Of a DNA stretch of 64,000 nt, positions 28,495-37,507 are shown one piece after another (position 1 is the stretch's first letter; every line of letters starts with the position of its first letter). A program made the position numbers and the translations under genes. The stretch lies in NCBI RefSeq assembly GCF_000093025.1, contig NC_014207.1, positions 2,480,001 to 2,544,000 on the forward strand. The letters run 5' to 3'. Source of the DNA: Methylotenera versatilis 301. GTDB taxonomy: Bacteria; Pseudomonadota; Gammaproteobacteria; Burkholderiales; Methylophilaceae. The notes under the pieces are model-generated. The model had not been told where the DNA came from and ran no database searches. It was given only the letters and a program-made list of their open reading frames with translations.

Positions 28495-29898
28495 CTAATT
28501 AGAAGTAAGCAATTTTCTTGCTTGCCCTAGCAATAAGTTTTCATTCGTCTTTGTGCTATTGCCCTCAATCACGGCAAATACTGGTACGCCTAAAATGATA
28601 GAAATATCATCTCTACCGCGAACACGTCTATCCAATAGCTCTGCAAATAGTCCAAAGCCTATGCCCAGCACTAGTCCAACAAAGGCACCCAAAACTATAT
28701 TTAGCAAAACTCTTGGGCTACTAGGGCTGGTAGGAACGATGGCGGGATTTAAAATGGATATATCATTTTGATTTGATTGTCCTTCTATACTCGTTTGACT
28801 AAAGCGCTGGGTCACAGCATCCATAGCTTTCTTCGCAACTTCCACATCTTTCTGCAGAACGCTCATTTCATCTCTCAGCCGATTTAAGCCTAATACCTTC
28901 TTCTTTTGACTTTCAACTTGAGAGCGAAGTTGTGCCTCGCGTTGCTGGTTGATGCTAGCTGAGTTACCAATACTATTTGATAAACGCTGAGCCTCTTCAT
29001 GCAGCTGACTTCTAATTTTATTAGCTTCGCCTTCAGCAGATTTATAAGCAGGGTGATTTTTACCCAAACGCTGACTTAACTCTGCCAATTTAGCATCTGC
29101 GCGAGCAGACTCAGACTTTAGACCTTGTATTGTTGGGCTGGATGCAATATCAGGCGAATCCAACGAACTTCTCTGGGCATTTGCACTGCGTGATTGGGAG
29201 TCTATCGAAGCAACTTGTACCATACTCAACTGCCCAGACAACTCATTCAGCCTCATGTTTTCTATATCTAAGTTTTGCTCAGGATTAGTAATACCTTTTT
29301 CTTGCTGATACGCTGACAATCTTGACTGCGCCTGCTCTAAATCATCTCTTAAAACTTTAACTTGCTGTCCAAAATATCCAGCAGCTTGCTGAGCTGGGGC
29401 AACCTTTAACTGTGCACTAGTTTGTTGATAGTTTTCGGCAAATGAATTTACTGCAACAGTTGCAAAATTAGGGTCAGCGCTATTAAAAGAGATTTCTATA
29501 ACGCTACTCTCCTTCGATGGCTTTACACTTAAATTTTTCAGCAATAAATCTGCTAACCAATTCCTAATATCACCAGAACCTTTACTAGCTTGTCTAAACT
29601 GTGTCTGCGCTTGCTCAGATTTATCTAGCCCTAGCTGATTAACAACTTTCAATGCAATATTTCGACTTTGTATAATATCATTCTGAGTTGCCATATAACC
29701 TGGCATTAACTGTGCAGGCAACACCATGCCAGTTACTGGATCCATGCCTTTATAGTTGAGTAATAACGAGGTTGTTGCAGTGTAGCTCTTGGACAGCAAT
29801 AAAGTAACTACAGTTGCAGTTGATACTGTAATAAGGAAAGTAATTAAAATAACTTTATAACGAGCCTTTAATATCAATAAAAATTGAAGCAAATTCAT
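28495..29898 (-). CDS. epsF: EpsF, Wzz-like chain length determinant
   Basis: This 467-residue inner membrane protein sets polymer length. Membrane segments lie at about 14-35 and 400-420, with a long periplasmic coiled-coil region between them rich in Gln, Ala and Ser (about 160-370). The proline-rich AIVPTSPSSPRVLL before the second segment is the Wzz signature. The cytoplasmic tail (after RRVRGRDD) would contact EpsG, whose gene starts 6 bp downstream. The operon order epsE-epsF-epsG matches the methanolan locus. Confidence 0.92.
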   Translation of the reverse strand: MNLLQFLLILKARYKVILITFLITVSTATVVTLLLSKSYTATTSLLLNYKGMDPVTGMVLPAQLMPGYMATQNDIIQSRNIALKVVNQLGLDKSEQAQTQFRQASKGSGDIRNWLADLLLKNLSVKPSKESSVIEISFNSADPNFATVAVNSFAENYQQTSAQLKVAPAQQAAGYFGQQVKVLRDDLEQAQSRLSAYQQEKGITNPEQNLDIENMRLNELSGQLSMVQVASIDSQSRSANAQRSSLDSPDIASSPTIQGLKSESARADAKLAELSQRLGKNHPAYKSAEGEANKIRSQLHEEAQRLSNSIGNSASINQQREAQLRSQVESQKKKVLGLNRLRDEMSVLQKDVEVAKKAMDAVTQRFSQTSIEGQSNQNDISILNPAIVPTSPSSPRVLLNIVLGAFVGLVLGIGFGLFAELLDRRVRGRDDISIILGVPVFAVIEGNSTKTNENLLLGQARKLLTSN

Positions 29899-29906
29899 AA
29901 ATATCC

Positions 29907-30980
29907 CTAAAATAGACTTTCTTCAACATACAACACATCATTTGCTTTAATCAAGTCAGTCAACTTAGGTACTACCTTTTCTATAACGCCAGCATCATTA
30001 CGGCGCATTAATTTAATATTGCGTTGCGTACCACGCACGGTTGGTCCACCACCTTGAGCTAAAGCCTGCACTACGGTCATATTTCGTTCGACTCTATAAC
30101 TGCTTGGACGTTGTACCTCACCGTAAATATAGTACACGGGTGCACGATGCACATAGATTTGGTCATTCGCAACGACATATATATCTTCAGTAGATTCATT
30201 GGATAGAAAAAGTCCTGCAACATCAAATTCTTTTTTAAATGGTTGCCCATCGCGCATTCCAGTAACAACGACAGAATCTGACGCACTAGGAACCATACCA
30301 CCCGCCATTGCTAGCGCATCTACAAGCCGCATTTTCACGCCATCTAAAGAGAACCTGCCTGGACGCAACACCTGGCCTATAATTGAAACCTGATTTCCAG
30401 GCGTAATGTAAATCACATCACCATTACTTACCAGAACATCTTCTGCTTTTTTATCTCCAAGAAATAGTGAAGCAAGATCAACCTCATATTTATAGGGCAG
30501 TCCGTCACGCATTCCAGATAAAACAGCCATCCCGTTTCCTGCATTGAGTGTTACTCCGCCAGCATTTGCTAAAACATGGCTAAGCGGAATGTTCGATGTT
30601 TCAAGTGGGAAACGTCCAGGCCTATTTACCATACCCAATACAGCCACTTGATTACCTCGGACTTGCAACAGTACGATGTTAACTTGCGGCTCTTTTACAT
30701 ATCCGCCTTTAATAAGCGCCTGAGCGATTAATTGCTCTGCTGTTTGAATGCTCTTTCCACCAACATTCACTTCACCAATTAAAGGATACGTCACTAACCC
30801 AGTACCTGAAACTCGCGTTTCAGTTGTTAACTCTGGATTCTGAAAAACATTAATGCGAATCGAATCGCCAGCACCAAGTAAATAGTCTTGCTTACCCTCT
30901 GCTTTAGCTATGTTATTAACCGACATGATTGTCAAAAACAAGCCTATTACAGTGATGAATCTTAAAAAACGTAGTTTCAC
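29907..30980 (-). CDS. epsE: EpsE, Wza-like polysaccharide export protein with three SLBB units
   Basis: This 357-residue periplasmic/outer-membrane export protein has a signal peptide (about 1-27), a Poly_export domain starting YLLGAGDSIRINVFQNPELT, and three tandem SLBB repeats. The repeat unit is visible twice: SGMRDGLPYKYEVDLASLFL and TGMRDGQPFKKEFDVAGLFL are about 85 residues apart, each followed by a GxVxRPGRF/SSY strand. It probably forms the channel through the periplasm and outer membrane together with EpsL. It ends 9 bp before epsF. Confidence 0.93.
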   Translation of the reverse strand: MKLRFLRFITVIGLFLTIMSVNNIAKAEGKQDYLLGAGDSIRINVFQNPELTTETRVSGTGLVTYPLIGEVNVGGKSIQTAEQLIAQALIKGGYVKEPQVNIVLLQVRGNQVAVLGMVNRPGRFPLETSNIPLSHVLANAGGVTLNAGNGMAVLSGMRDGLPYKYEVDLASLFLGDKKAEDVLVSNGDVIYITPGNQVSIIGQVLRPGRFSLDGVKMRLVDALAMAGGMVPSASDSVVVTGMRDGQPFKKEFDVAGLFLSNESTEDIYVVANDQIYVHRAPVYYIYGEVQRPSSYRVERNMTVVQALAQGGGPTVRGTQRNIKLMRRNDAGVIEKVVPKLTDLIKANDVLYVEESLF

Positions 30981-31020
30981 GATATGTCCTTGAATAAAAA
31001 GTTATAAGATCTAATCATGC

Positions 31021-31971
31021 TTATTTTAAACCTGCTACACCAGCTTCAATTGTTGAGTCTTTCTTTGACTTCTTTTGCTCTTCAGTAAGATTTGATGCAG
31101 CTTCTGTTTTATCACTTGTTACTTTTGTTTGGCTACCCTCAGACTGAGTTGCAAAAGCACCTAGATACTCAATTTTGGCTTCTTGACGAAATTTTTTGAT
31201 TTTATCTTCAACAATTTGCTTGCCACGCGTATTGATAAAGTAATTTTTAATCATTGGAGTAGCTTCGGTCAAACCCACTGGAGACTCTTCAATACTAGTT
31301 AATTTGATAGCATGAGCAATATCACCTGACTGCCAAACAAACATATCACCATCTTTTAGCATCTGCATTTTAGGTAAAATATCTAACGGTAGCTGTTCCG
31401 CAGGTCGGGTAAATGAGCCACTTGAAAACTTAATACCTTTAGCTTTAAGACTCTCTGCAATATCCATCATAGACTTCTGAGCATTCACATTTTCTTTTAA
31501 CAACTCAAGTGTCTGCTCATTACTTTGAGTGCTGATATCTTGTAAATTGTATATACGACGCTTAGAAAACAGCTCTGTATGCTCGTCGTAATACTTTCTA
31601 AACTCGCTATCATTTATTTCTGAGGAGTTAGCCAACATCTTTTTCAAATAGGCTCTTGCTAATATTTCTTTTTTAGCAGCTTCTATCTCTAAAATGACAT
31701 CCGGTGTTCTGTCCAAGCTTTCTTTGCTTGCTTTATCTAGCACAAGTTGCTGATCAATCAGCTTATCTAAAGCTTTTTTTCGAAATTCTGAAACGTTTTC
31801 TGCAGTTACGTTCTGTGCACTCTTCATCACAGAATCTATTTGATGCGTTGTAATTTCTACGCCGTTCACTTTAGCGGCTATTTGTGAGTTCGCAACCTTC
31901 TCACTACCTTTACCACACGCAGCTAAATTACAGAAAATAACAACTAGACTAAGTTTTAGAATTTTATTCAT
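31021..31971 (-). CDS. epsD: EpsD, peptidyl-prolyl isomerase family lipoprotein
   Basis: This 316-residue exported lipoprotein has the lipobox LAAC at residues 17-20. A SurA-like N-terminal domain (VNGVEITTHQIDSVM) is followed by a PPIase-like segment around residues 125-215. EpsD proteins of exosortase-linked EPS loci probably act as chaperones for the export channel. The C-terminal 45 residues are charged, low-complexity Ser/Thr/Lys/Glu and look disordered. It lies between epsL and epsE. Confidence 0.85.
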   Translation of the reverse strand: MNKILKLSLVVIFCNLAACGKGSEKVANSQIAAKVNGVEITTHQIDSVMKSAQNVTAENVSEFRKKALDKLIDQQLVLDKASKESLDRTPDVILEIEAAKKEILARAYLKKMLANSSEINDSEFRKYYDEHTELFSKRRIYNLQDISTQSNEQTLELLKENVNAQKSMMDIAESLKAKGIKFSSGSFTRPAEQLPLDILPKMQMLKDGDMFVWQSGDIAHAIKLTSIEESPVGLTEATPMIKNYFINTRGKQIVEDKIKKFRQEAKIEYLGAFATQSEGSQTKVTSDKTEAASNLTEEQKKSKKDSTIEAGVAGLK

Positions 31972-31995
31972 CAGAGTAAAAACCTTTAAAGTGGG

Positions 31996-33243
31996 TTAAA
32001 AAGTAAGTTGTCCATTGAGTCCAACCGTGTTTGATGAAAAATCTCTATCAGCAAAATTTGAGTCTCTCTCATCATGTTGCAAATTAATACCAAACCTCAT
32101 GGTACTTCTTGGCACCCAAGTAGCCTCAACACCATACGTAATTCCATCATCAACCCTAGTGGACGTTGCTAAGTTTGTTAAAGGACCGTCACCAAGGAAC
32201 TTCCTTTTGCTCACCGAAGCATAACCTCCTAGCACTACTTTTGAAGTTAAAGCCCAAGTTGGCTTTATGCTTAATACGTCGTTAACTGTATAGCTGCTAG
32301 TGAAGTCTTGATAAGATGCAAGCTTTCTGGTCACATCAAAACCTATATTTAGTTTTGCGCTAGCATCCCAAGAATAATTAAAACCTCCAAAATACCCAGA
32401 GAAATCTCGCAAAACATACGTATCATCCGCATGAACATTATGCCCTAAATTAGCAGTTAACTTAGATTTACCGGACAACTTCCATAACGCACTTAACTCT
32501 GCTTCATTTTCAGAAAAATCTTTACCAATTTGATTCGGAAGATTAATTTCCTGATTCTCACCATTTCTTTTGCGTAACTTTAATGCAATAAAACTGTCAG
32601 ACGGGAATGAATACCTTACACCAACTTCCCCTCCATTAAGTTTGAAACTGGTTTCTTGTAAAAATGTCTGACTGTTGACACTTTCGAGCTTAGTGTAGCC
32701 CCCCAGTAAATGCCAAACATTATGTGGGGACCAATCAAAATTAAACATTTGCATTTCAATTGTACGTATATTTTGCGCATTTGAGTTTCTATTATCAAGA
32801 AACGGTATCAAATCAACATTGCGTTCCGATGACAAGTTCCCTCTTAAACTAGGAGTTAGCGACCAAAGCCATACAGCTTTATAATTATTAGAGTTAAAGT
32901 TTAAAAAATCGGCATTCTCATATTTATTATCAATATGAGAATAATCAAACTTGAACTCTTGTAGCGAATATTTCTTATCTACTTTAATACCAAAATTTGT
33001 TTTCAGTACATTATCAGACCGCTCGGCTCCTCCGCCTGGGTTTTGTCCATCCGGCAACAAAAACAAATTATCATAATGTCTATAATCGGCACCTATCAAA
33101 AAATTGATTGTATCGTCACTATCTGCGTAAGCCGAAATAGTTGCGAATTGACACAACAGCCAAGAAGCGACTAAAGTAAATTTCAACAACGCATTTTTAT
33201 TGTGTCTGCACAACATAAAAGGGGATTTAAAGCGATGCAACAT
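31996..33243 (-). CDS. epsL: EpsL, outer membrane beta-barrel of the XrtB-associated EPS system
   Basis: This roughly 415-residue outer-membrane protein has a signal peptide (cleavage after SAYA), then alternating amphipathic strands with many aromatic ends, finishing FSSNTVGLNGQLTF with a terminal Phe. The pattern fits the EpsL beta-barrel family, proposed as the outer-membrane exit for polymer. The start is uncertain: a GTG at 33252, ATG at 33243 and ATG at 33216 are in frame, and none has a strong ribosome site. I give 33243. The beginning overlaps the end of the cyclic-nucleotide-binding gene, so the two are coupled. Confidence 0.85.
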   Translation of the reverse strand: MLHRFKSPFMLCRHNKNALLKFTLVASWLLCQFATISAYADSDDTINFLIGADYRHYDNLFLLPDGQNPGGGAERSDNVLKTNFGIKVDKKYSLQEFKFDYSHIDNKYENADFLNFNSNNYKAVWLWSLTPSLRGNLSSERNVDLIPFLDNRNSNAQNIRTIEMQMFNFDWSPHNVWHLLGGYTKLESVNSQTFLQETSFKLNGGEVGVRYSFPSDSFIALKLRKRNGENQEINLPNQIGKDFSENEAELSALWKLSGKSKLTANLGHNVHADDTYVLRDFSGYFGGFNYSWDASAKLNIGFDVTRKLASYQDFTSSYTVNDVLSIKPTWALTSKVVLGGYASVSKRKFLGDGPLTNLATSTRVDDGITYGVEATWVPRSTMRFGINLQHDERDSNFADRDFSSNTVGLNGQLTF

Positions 33244-33781
33244 ATAACCCACTAGACAGATCTACTTTTGACTCAACAATCGCTTCGCGAAGCCTAATAC
33301 TCATAGTCTGCAATAAAGTGAGTAAGAGTTTATTGCCTAATCGAGGCATTTGCAAAAGAACATCATTTAATGTTTCACGAGTTAAAACAGCAAAATCCGT
33401 TGGCAAAACTGTGACACAACTGGCAAATCTTGGACACCCATCTATCATAGACATCTCACCGAGAGTAGCACCCACACCAACTTGCGATATTAATTTAACC
33501 TCCCCACTTGGAATAGTTTTAGTAACCTCAACATTGCCCGTTAATATTAATATTAAGTAGTCGCCAGCATCACCTTCTTTAAGCAAGGTTATACCCTTGG
33601 GCGCCGCATAGCAATGCATCAACTGACACAAAGTCCTTACTTCATCAAGGCTAAAAGCCTCAAAAAGTTTAATATCTTCAATTATTTCAAAAATCTCTTC
33701 TTCATATTGATCTGCCCCGCCTAAATAAACCAAGTCTGGATGCAACTCCATAATTTCTCTTTTCATAATTTCATTTAGCAC
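33227..33781 (-). CDS. Stand-alone cyclic-nucleotide-binding domain protein
   Basis: This 184-residue protein has a single CRP-like cyclic-nucleotide-binding fold. LLKEGDAGDYLILILTG is the first conserved turn, and the phosphate-binding cassette LGEMSMIDGCPRFASC keeps the Glu and Arg. There is no C-terminal helix-turn-helix, no kinase and no membrane segment, so it cannot act as a normal CRP regulator. It heads the minus-strand export operon, overlaps epsL, and is divergent from epsA. It may sense cAMP or c-di-GMP and control export by protein contact. That role is inference. Confidence 0.85.
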   Translation of the reverse strand: MLNEIMKREIMELHPDLVYLGGADQYEEEIFEIIEDIKLFEAFSLDEVRTLCQLMHCYAAPKGITLLKEGDAGDYLILILTGNVEVTKTIPSGEVKLISQVGVGATLGEMSMIDGCPRFASCVTVLPTDFAVLTRETLNDVLLQMPRLGNKLLLTLLQTMSIRLREAIVESKVDLSSGLYVASL

Positions 33782-33842
33782 CCAAAGTTACTCTAATACT
33801 GGGACAAGCCTTGCCAAGTTTCACCATACAACATTTGTAACT

Positions 33843-33848
33843 ATTATA
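33843..33848 (-). promoter_or_regulatory. Possible -10 element of the EPS export operon
   Basis: A perfect TATAAT reads on the minus strand about 62 bp before the start of the cyclic-nucleotide-binding gene. The -35 position (about 33865-33872) is poor and falls inside the oppositely directed sigma-54 site. The promoter is weakly supported. Confidence 0.4.
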
Positions 33849-33860
33849 GTAGATAAAAGT

Positions 33861-33876
33861 TGGCACGTTTAATGCA
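33861..33876 (+). promoter_or_regulatory. Sigma-54 (RpoN) type -24/-12 promoter of epsA-epsB
   Basis: The sequence TGGCACGTTTAATGCA matches TGGCACG-N4-TTGCW with one mismatch (A for the first T of TTGC). The spacing between GG and GC is exact. It lies 118 bp before epsA in the right orientation. RpoN with the PrsK/PrsR system is known to control PEP-CTERM/EPS genes in other exosortase bacteria; use here is inferred. Confidence 0.7.
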
Positions 33877-33993
33877 TAATACGCACTGCATCTATTAATT
33901 TTACAAAGTATTACCATTCAAAATATTTCTGTTTGATAATATAACCTTTAAACATCACTTTCAATAGTCCGAATGCATCTATAACCAAATATA

Positions 33994-34821
33994 ATGACTG
34001 CTGAAAGGGTTTTTCCACTTGAAAAGAAACCTTACATGATAATAGAAGAGCATTTAATGAATAGGCGTGAGTCAGGACTCAAGAAGCTCATTCAAGAGTC
34101 TTTGCATATTCGTTCACATGTTGAGTTGCTATTTTGGTTGCAAGGCGATTTCCAACGCTATATTCCTCACGAAGTAATGATTGCTGCTTGGGGTGACTTC
34201 TCACTGGGAATAGTATATGTTGATATTGTTTCAGCACTTCCTGGTGTTAGAACTGGTAAGATTTCCAGCAAAAACTTAACGGCACTATTACAAAGTCTTT
34301 TTAAATATTGGCTTGAAAATTCCAAGTCGCCTTTCACCCTCAACGTAGATAAAGGTATATTTCACGAGCACGAGTTAGGCTGTATTGAAGCTAATATTAA
34401 CCTACAAAAAATGAAATGTGCTATCGTTCATGGTATAAAAGATTTTAGGGGCGGACATGACTGCTTATATGTTTTCATTAATGCTTCAGCTAGAATACTT
34501 AATCGTACCAGTAAGATGATGCCAGTGTTTCTGCCCTACATCGATTCGGCTCTAAGACAACTAGAACACCTGCCTGAGCAACTTCCAGTTGTGCAATCGA
34601 TACAGAACGAATCAGAAAGTGAATTTATTGATATACTCTCAGACAGAGAGTCCGAAATTATGCTTTGGGTTAAAATGGGTAAAACCAATCACGAGATAGG
34701 AATGATACTTAACATCAGTGCATTCACTGTTAAGAAACATTTGCAGCGTATTTTTAAAAAATTAGATGTTTTAAATCGAGCGCAAGCTGCCACAAAATAT
34801 AATCGAATATACCAATCTTAA
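33994..34821 (+). CDS. epsA: EpsA, LuxR-type regulator of the XrtB-linked EPS locus
   Basis: This 275-residue transcription factor has an N-terminal sensing domain (about 20-190, containing HVELLFWLQGDFQRYIPHE, typical of EpsA proteins). A C-terminal LuxR/FixJ helix-turn-helix spans about 210-270: LSDRESEIMLWVKMGKTN then INISAFTVKKHLQRIFKKLDV. No phospho-receiver Asp pattern is visible. It probably activates EPS and perhaps PEP-CTERM genes. Its stop overlaps the epsB start by one base. It is preceded by the sigma-54-type promoter and divergent from the export operon. Confidence 0.9.
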   Translation: MTAERVFPLEKKPYMIIEEHLMNRRESGLKKLIQESLHIRSHVELLFWLQGDFQRYIPHEVMIAAWGDFSLGIVYVDIVSALPGVRTGKISSKNLTALLQSLFKYWLENSKSPFTLNVDKGIFHEHELGCIEANINLQKMKCAIVHGIKDFRGGHDCLYVFINASARILNRTSKMMPVFLPYIDSALRQLEHLPEQLPVVQSIQNESESEFIDILSDRESEIMLWVKMGKTNHEIGMILNISAFTVKKHLQRIFKKLDVLNRAQAATKYNRIYQS

Positions 34822-36263
34822 TGAGCAATAAAAACCAACTTCCTCTCGTTCGTAAAGCATCAGGCATTAGACTAGCACGCGACAACATTCTTTCAATAAC
34901 AGAGTCACTAACAGACCCATTAGTAGCAGTTATCGGATTATGGGCAGTTGCTTTTATTCAAGAAGGCCAACTAAGCCCAATATACCTTTTCCTTTCACTG
35001 ATTATCTTTTTCCTCTCGTATCCAGGGGAGTCCAAACTAAGTCTCCCGATCAACAAGGCTGTAATGAATATAGTCTTCACTTGGATTATGCTATCCTCAT
35101 TGCTGATACTCTTTGCGTATACCACTCGTTACATGTATTTGTTTTCCACTCAGACTATTGTTTTATGGGTGGTTCTAACACCAATCATGCAAATACTTGC
35201 ACTACTGCTTCTTAGAAGCATAGCGCCACTTATCATGACACTTCAAGGCCCCGTTAAGCAAGCTGTAGTTGCTGGCATTAATGAACAGAGCATCGAGCTT
35301 GCGCTTAGATTAAATGATACGAAACTTCAATCCACGAATATTATCGGATTTTTCGAGGATCGAACTTTAAAGCGTGTTGCGGAAAATACGGACATCGACG
35401 TATTGCTTAACGGCAATATTGGCGTTTCAATTCTAGGAAAAATCGATGAATTGGCTGATTACATTAAAACGCATCAAGTTAATGTAATCTATTTATCCCT
35501 GCCAATGTCTGGTCACCCGCGCATACTTAAGTTGCTTGACGATCTTAAAGATACTACGGCTTCAATTTATTTTATCCCTGATATCTTCATGACAGACCTG
35601 ATTCAAGGACGCATGGGGCAAATTGATGATATTCCTGTTGTTGCTGTATGCGAAACACCGTTCACAGGCTTTAATGGCGTTATCAAACGCACAGCAGACA
35701 TTGCATTTTCATTAGCAATACTCATATTGATACTGCCAATACTTATTATTATTGCAATCGGCGTTAAGTTAAGCTCACCGGGACCAGTTATTTTCAAACA
35801 ACGCAGATATGGTCTAGACGGAAAAGAAATACTTGTCTATAAATTTAGATCAATGTCTGTTTGTGAAGACGGTGGCGCAGTGACTCAAGCAACAAAAAAT
35901 GATCAGCGCGTTACAAAGCTTGGCGCCTTCCTACGCAAATCATCCCTAGATGAATTACCACAGTTTATCAATGTACTCCAAGGTCGCATGAGTGTAGTTG
36001 GGCCACGCCCACACGCTGTTTCTCATAATGAAATGTATCGCAAGCTGATCAAGGGCTATATGATTCGTCATAAAGTTAAGCCGGGTATCACAGGATGGGC
36101 TCAAGTGAATGGATTACGCGGAGAGACAGAAACACTGGATAAAATGAAGGCACGTATTGATTTTGACTTAGAATATCTCCGCAATTGGAGTCCTAAATTA
36201 GATATATACATTGTGTTTAGAACTGTAAGCGTTGTATTTAAGGGGGAGAAGAATGCTTATTAA
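34821..36263 (+). CDS. epsB: EpsB, undecaprenyl-phosphate glucose phosphotransferase
   Basis: EpsB starts repeat-unit synthesis by moving glucose 1-phosphate (or another hexose phosphate) from the UDP-sugar to undecaprenyl phosphate. The 480 residues show four to five N-terminal membrane segments (to about 135) and a CoA_binding_3-like middle domain (about 145-265). The C-terminal bacterial sugar transferase follows a membrane segment: [40 protein letters not shown] and [17 protein letters not shown]. All signature residues of the WcaJ type are present. It is the last gene of the epsAB operon. Confidence 0.93.
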   Translation: MSNKNQLPLVRKASGIRLARDNILSITESLTDPLVAVIGLWAVAFIQEGQLSPIYLFLSLIIFFLSYPGESKLSLPINKAVMNIVFTWIMLSSLLILFAYTTRYMYLFSTQTIVLWVVLTPIMQILALLLLRSIAPLIMTLQGPVKQAVVAGINEQSIELALRLNDTKLQSTNIIGFFEDRTLKRVAENTDIDVLLNGNIGVSILGKIDELADYIKTHQVNVIYLSLPMSGHPRILKLLDDLKDTTASIYFIPDIFMTDLIQGRMGQIDDIPVVAVCETPFTGFNGVIKRTADIAFSLAILILILPILIIIAIGVKLSSPGPVIFKQRRYGLDGKEILVYKFRSMSVCEDGGAVTQATKNDQRVTKLGAFLRKSSLDELPQFINVLQGRMSVVGPRPHAVSHNEMYRKLIKGYMIRHKVKPGITGWAQVNGLRGETETLDKMKARIDFDLEYLRNWSPKLDIYIVFRTVSVVFKGEKNAY

Positions 36264-36780
36264 ATACCTTATATATCTCACTTATTTCTGCTTTGGTAAA
36301 CTTGCTAGCTTAGTTACTGCATTAGTAGTAACTAAGACAGTATAAATACCCAGCTGCGGTGTCAGCGGCATAATTTTTTGCGTGCGCGCATTCACTAGCA
36401 AATGTGATTTGACTATGCGTCATATAGCTTAAGACTACATAAAATATAATACTTGGGTTTGTATACAATACGCAGTTGGGGAATAACCTAACATTAGTTT
36501 AGGCGATTCTGTAAGTCCATTAAGTGTATTTACACTGCAATATTTCTATCCAATTAATATACCTACTGAAATATTTAGAGCACTAGCTAAGCTTATTGCC
36601 GATGTGATTTCGGAGATTTTGTATGTTTGCTATAGTTAAATACGTATGAAATATTTTTGCAGTCTTCAAACTATTGATGCAATGGGAATATTTAGTCAGC
36701 TGAATATTTACATGTATTAGCAACCTGACTTTAACGACCAAATTACTTACAAATGCCATAGCAATAAGCATTCGTACAAC
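36264..36780. other. Gene-free region after epsB with palindromes
   Basis: No credible coding sequence was found on either strand. The stretch holds an AT-rich hairpin (36309-36336), the palindrome TTGTATACAA near 36459 and an AGTGTA-TT-TACACT repeat near 36522. The 70-codon minus-strand frame that crosses it begins inside a terminator and looks spurious. A small RNA or a decayed gene cannot be excluded. Confidence 0.55.
36309..36336. repeat. 10-bp inverted repeat downstream of epsB
   Basis: Perfect arms CTTAGTTACT and AGTAACTAAG flank an eight-base loop. No T-run follows on either side, so it is a poor intrinsic terminator. The half-sites (TTAGT/ACTAA) resemble those of the operators before the PEP-CTERM gene at 38.35 kb. 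Confidence 0.7.
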
Positions 36781-36810
36781 AAAAAGCCCATTCACTGAAT
36801 GGGCTTTTTT
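36781..36810. terminator. Bidirectional Rho-independent terminator
   Basis: A long A/T-flanked stem (AGCCCATTCA paired with TGAATGGGCT) has A-runs on one side and T-runs on the other. It terminates the minus-strand PEP-CTERM gene 37 bp away and can stop read-through from the plus strand. Confidence 0.9.
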
Positions 36811-36846
36811 GTTACAACTACTAACAGATTTATCTGTTAAAGAAGC

Positions 36847-37350
36847 TTATACAGATTTACGACGGCGCGCTACAAAACCCATTAAACCCAAACCTGCAAG
36901 CATCATGCCATATGTTTCTGGCTCAGGAACAGCTGAAACTGACAATGTACCTGCATATTTTGCAGCACCAACACTAGTACCAGCAATATGCAAAGCATAG
37001 CTACCTGATAATGTTGAGCCATCAAAGTAACCAAAACTAGCTTTTGATCCGTCAAAAACTGTTCCAGCAATCACCGTGACATGAGTGATGGCATCAACAA
37101 GATCAAAGCTTGTAAAAGAAATACTTTTGCCAAATTTATCAGCTACTGAACCAGATAGAGTGCCGATTAAATCACTAAACGATAGTGGTAGTGGAATGTA
37201 GTCATCTACGGAACCAGTAAAATGACCTGTAAATGTGTAACCATCTGAAACCGCAACTGCGGTATCTACTGTTGCACTAGCACTTGTTGATAAAGAAGCT
37301 GCAACTAAACCAGCAGCTAAAACTAAAGTTCTTAACTTTAAAGATTTCAT
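36847..37350 (-). CDS. PEP-CTERM protein, 167 residues
   Basis: This exported protein has a Sec signal peptide (about 1-27, ending SASA). Its C-terminal PEP-CTERM sorting signal is VPEPETYGMMLAGLGLMGFVARRR: PEP motif, hydrophobic helix and basic tail. The mature part is about 115 residues, rich in Ser, Gly and Thr, has no cysteine and looks like a beta-sandwich. It is a likely substrate of XrtB, encoded 9 kb away. Its function is unknown. A terminator lies directly downstream. The upstream region has no strong promoter that I can read. Confidence 0.88.
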   Translation of the reverse strand: MKSLKLRTLVLAAGLVAASLSTSASATVDTAVAVSDGYTFTGHFTGSVDDYIPLPLSFSDLIGTLSGSVADKFGKSISFTSFDLVDAITHVTVIAGTVFDGSKASFGYFDGSTLSGSYALHIAGTSVGAAKYAGTLSVSAVPEPETYGMMLAGLGLMGFVARRRKSV

Positions 37351-37507
37351 GATATTACCCCTAATTAAATATTAAAAAATTAAACCGAAAATACTGTTGA
37401 ATCTAACTTTTTTAAAACCGACAAAAATTGCTATAAAACTTAATCTCACTGAAAACCATTAGACCTTATTAGCTGTTAGCGAACAATAGTCCATACGTAC
37501 TAAGCTA

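Noticed and set aside
36583-36795. 70-codon minus-strand frame after epsB
   Set aside because: It starts inside a Rho-independent terminator, has no ribosome site and no recognisable features.
37478-37493. Possible sigma-54 site upstream of the 167-residue PEP-CTERM gene (TGGACTATTGTTCGCT, minus strand)
   Set aside because: The GG/GC spacing is right but most -24 and several -12 bases do not match the consensus.
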